Shown here: positions 63,433 through 64,000 of the stretch, one piece after another
Numbering within the stretch: the first letter of the stretch is position 1
Layout of the letters: each line of letters starts with the position of its first letter
Made by a program: the position numbers and the translations under genes
Assembly: GCA_025362235.1 (NCBI GenBank)
Contig: JANYGZ010000008.1
Coordinates: 1-64,000 of the forward strand
DNA: 64,000 nt
Direction: 5' to 3'
Source of the DNA: Ferruginibacter sp.
Lineage (GTDB): Bacteria; Bacteroidota; Bacteroidia; Chitinophagales; Chitinophagaceae
Notes under the pieces: model-generated
Told to the model about the DNA's origin: nothing
Databases searched by the model: none
The model's input: the letters and a program-made list of their open reading frames with translations, nothing else

Positions 63433-64000
63433 TCAGGAATTTTTTCTTGCTATCGCCTTTTCGGCTGCGGCAACAATATGGCTTGTATCTAAGCCATATT
63501 TAATTAATAATTCAAGTGGTTTGCCGCTTTCTCCAAAAGTATCATTAGTACCGACATATTCAATAGGTATGGGTAAATTCTTTGCGGATACCTGTGCAAT
63601 ACTATCTCCCAAACCTCCAATAATATTATGTTCTTCGCAGGTAACAGCACATTTCGTTTTAGCAATAGAGGCAATTACAGCAGCTTCATCCAAAGGTTTA
63701 ATGGTATGTATATTTATAACCTCCACACTGATACCTTTTTCTTCTAAAATTACTCCTGCTTCAATTGCCTTCCACACTAAATGACCACAGGCAAAAATAC
63801 TTACATCCTTACCGTCTGAAAATTTTTGTGCCTTGCCAATTACAAAGTCGCTTTCATTTGTAAAAATGGGCCAAACAGGGCGCCCAAATCGAAGATAAAC
63901 CGGCCCTTCATAATCAGCAATGGCTATAGTTGCAGCCTTTGTCTGGTTATAATCACATGGAACAATTACCGTCATGCCAGGCAACATTTTCATCAATCCT
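63433..64000 (-). CDS. Transketolase, C-terminal subunit (partial, runs off the window)
   Basis: The last 189 codons of a split transketolase subunit. MLPGMTVIVPCDYNQTKAA and YLRFGRPVWPIF belong to the pyrimidine-binding domain, and the rest to the C-terminal domain (EVINIHTIKPLDEAAVI, then TCEEHNIIGGLGDSIAQVSA). Frame and codons continue to the window edge (a Gly codon precedes the last Leu), so the true start lies beyond 64000; the complete subunit should be a little over 300 residues. It transfers two-carbon ketol units in the pentose phosphate pathway with thiamine diphosphate and needs an N-terminal partner gene, expected just outside the window. Confidence 0.9.
   Translation of the reverse strand, partial: GLMKMLPGMTVIVPCDYNQTKAATIAIADYEGPVYLRFGRPVWPIFTNESDFVIGKAQKFSDGKDVSIFACGHLVWKAIEAGVILEEKGISVEVINIHTIKPLDEAAVIASIAKTKCAVTCEEHNIIGGLGDSIAQVSAKNLPIPIEYVGTNDTFGESGKPLELLIKYGLDTSHIVAAAEKAIARKNS

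Noticed and set aside
1-64000. tRNA, rRNA, CRISPR array, prophage or insertion sequence
   Set aside because: Intergenic stretches were read for T-loop/cloverleaf patterns, regular spaced repeats and transposase genes; none were found.

Overview
The window reads as ordinary chromosome of a Bacteroidota bacterium, most likely in or near the Chitinophagaceae (inference from gene content, not a database result). Signs are the AT-rich sequence, the TAnnTTTG type of promoter element, near absence of Shine-Dalgarno sites, GldC, DUF6089, DUF4290, a MurA with Asp in place of the usual Cys, the MG2/plug protein, ECF sigma factors with GYFE-type partners, and the gene orders CBS-nadK-DUF6089 and gcvH-vanZ. 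Both strands are densely coded, with convergent gene pairs separated by clear hairpin terminators. I see no tRNA, rRNA, CRISPR, prophage or transposase.

Layout. 0-7 kb: a lipoprotein, a FabH-type synthase, a lipid kinase, a CBS protein, a membrane patatin, heme A synthase (ctaA) and RNase HII (rnhB). 7.3-9.0 kb: a small accessory pocket with a frameshifted secreted protein, a puzzling 400-bp gap with a 51-codon reverse frame, and a stop-interrupted unknown gene bracketed by inverted repeats. 9-22 kb: tsaC, a PfkB kinase, a secreted subtilase, the MG2/plug protein, an MMPL exporter, recO, an amidohydrolase, prfA and a second frameshifted gene. 22-31 kb: a three-domain GH18-NodB-GT2 polysaccharide protein, tatC, rpiB, an M28 peptidase, a DUF6089 protein and nadK. 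31-43 kb is almost all minus strand: CBS, hydrolase, cvpA, yqeY, gldC, a glycosyltransferase, a CorC-type protein, gmk, an inserted GNAT gene, murA, DUF4290, vanZ, gcvH and a cyclophilin. 43-54 kb: serS carrying an in-frame TAG, a beta-barrel protein, an AlkB-type hydroxylase, a DUF1800/DUF1501 pair, two POT peptide transporters and purD. 54-60.5 kb: the complete elongasome operon mreB-mreC-mreD-mrdA-rodA. 60.6-64 kb: an MBL hydrolase, an ECF sigma operon with a repeat-bearing partner, and the edge of a split transketolase.

How it fits together. Cell-envelope functions dominate: murA, mreBCD/PBP2/RodA, TatC, the GH18-NodB-GT2 protein, lipid kinase, MMPL and outer-membrane proteins. Housekeeping translation and nucleotide genes (serS, prfA, gmk, purD, tsaC, nadK) are interspersed.

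Most notable points: (1) serS, normally essential, has a TAG exactly where a conserved Glu codon is expected, with the remaining 71 codons intact in frame; (2) two genes carry one-base losses and one carries an in-frame TGA, so four lesions fall in 64 kb; (3) two accessory genes are flanked by long imperfect inverted repeats resembling a cassette arrangement; (4) the 1167-residue GH18-NodB-GT2 fusion; (5) an ECF operon whose membrane partner holds four GYFE motifs.
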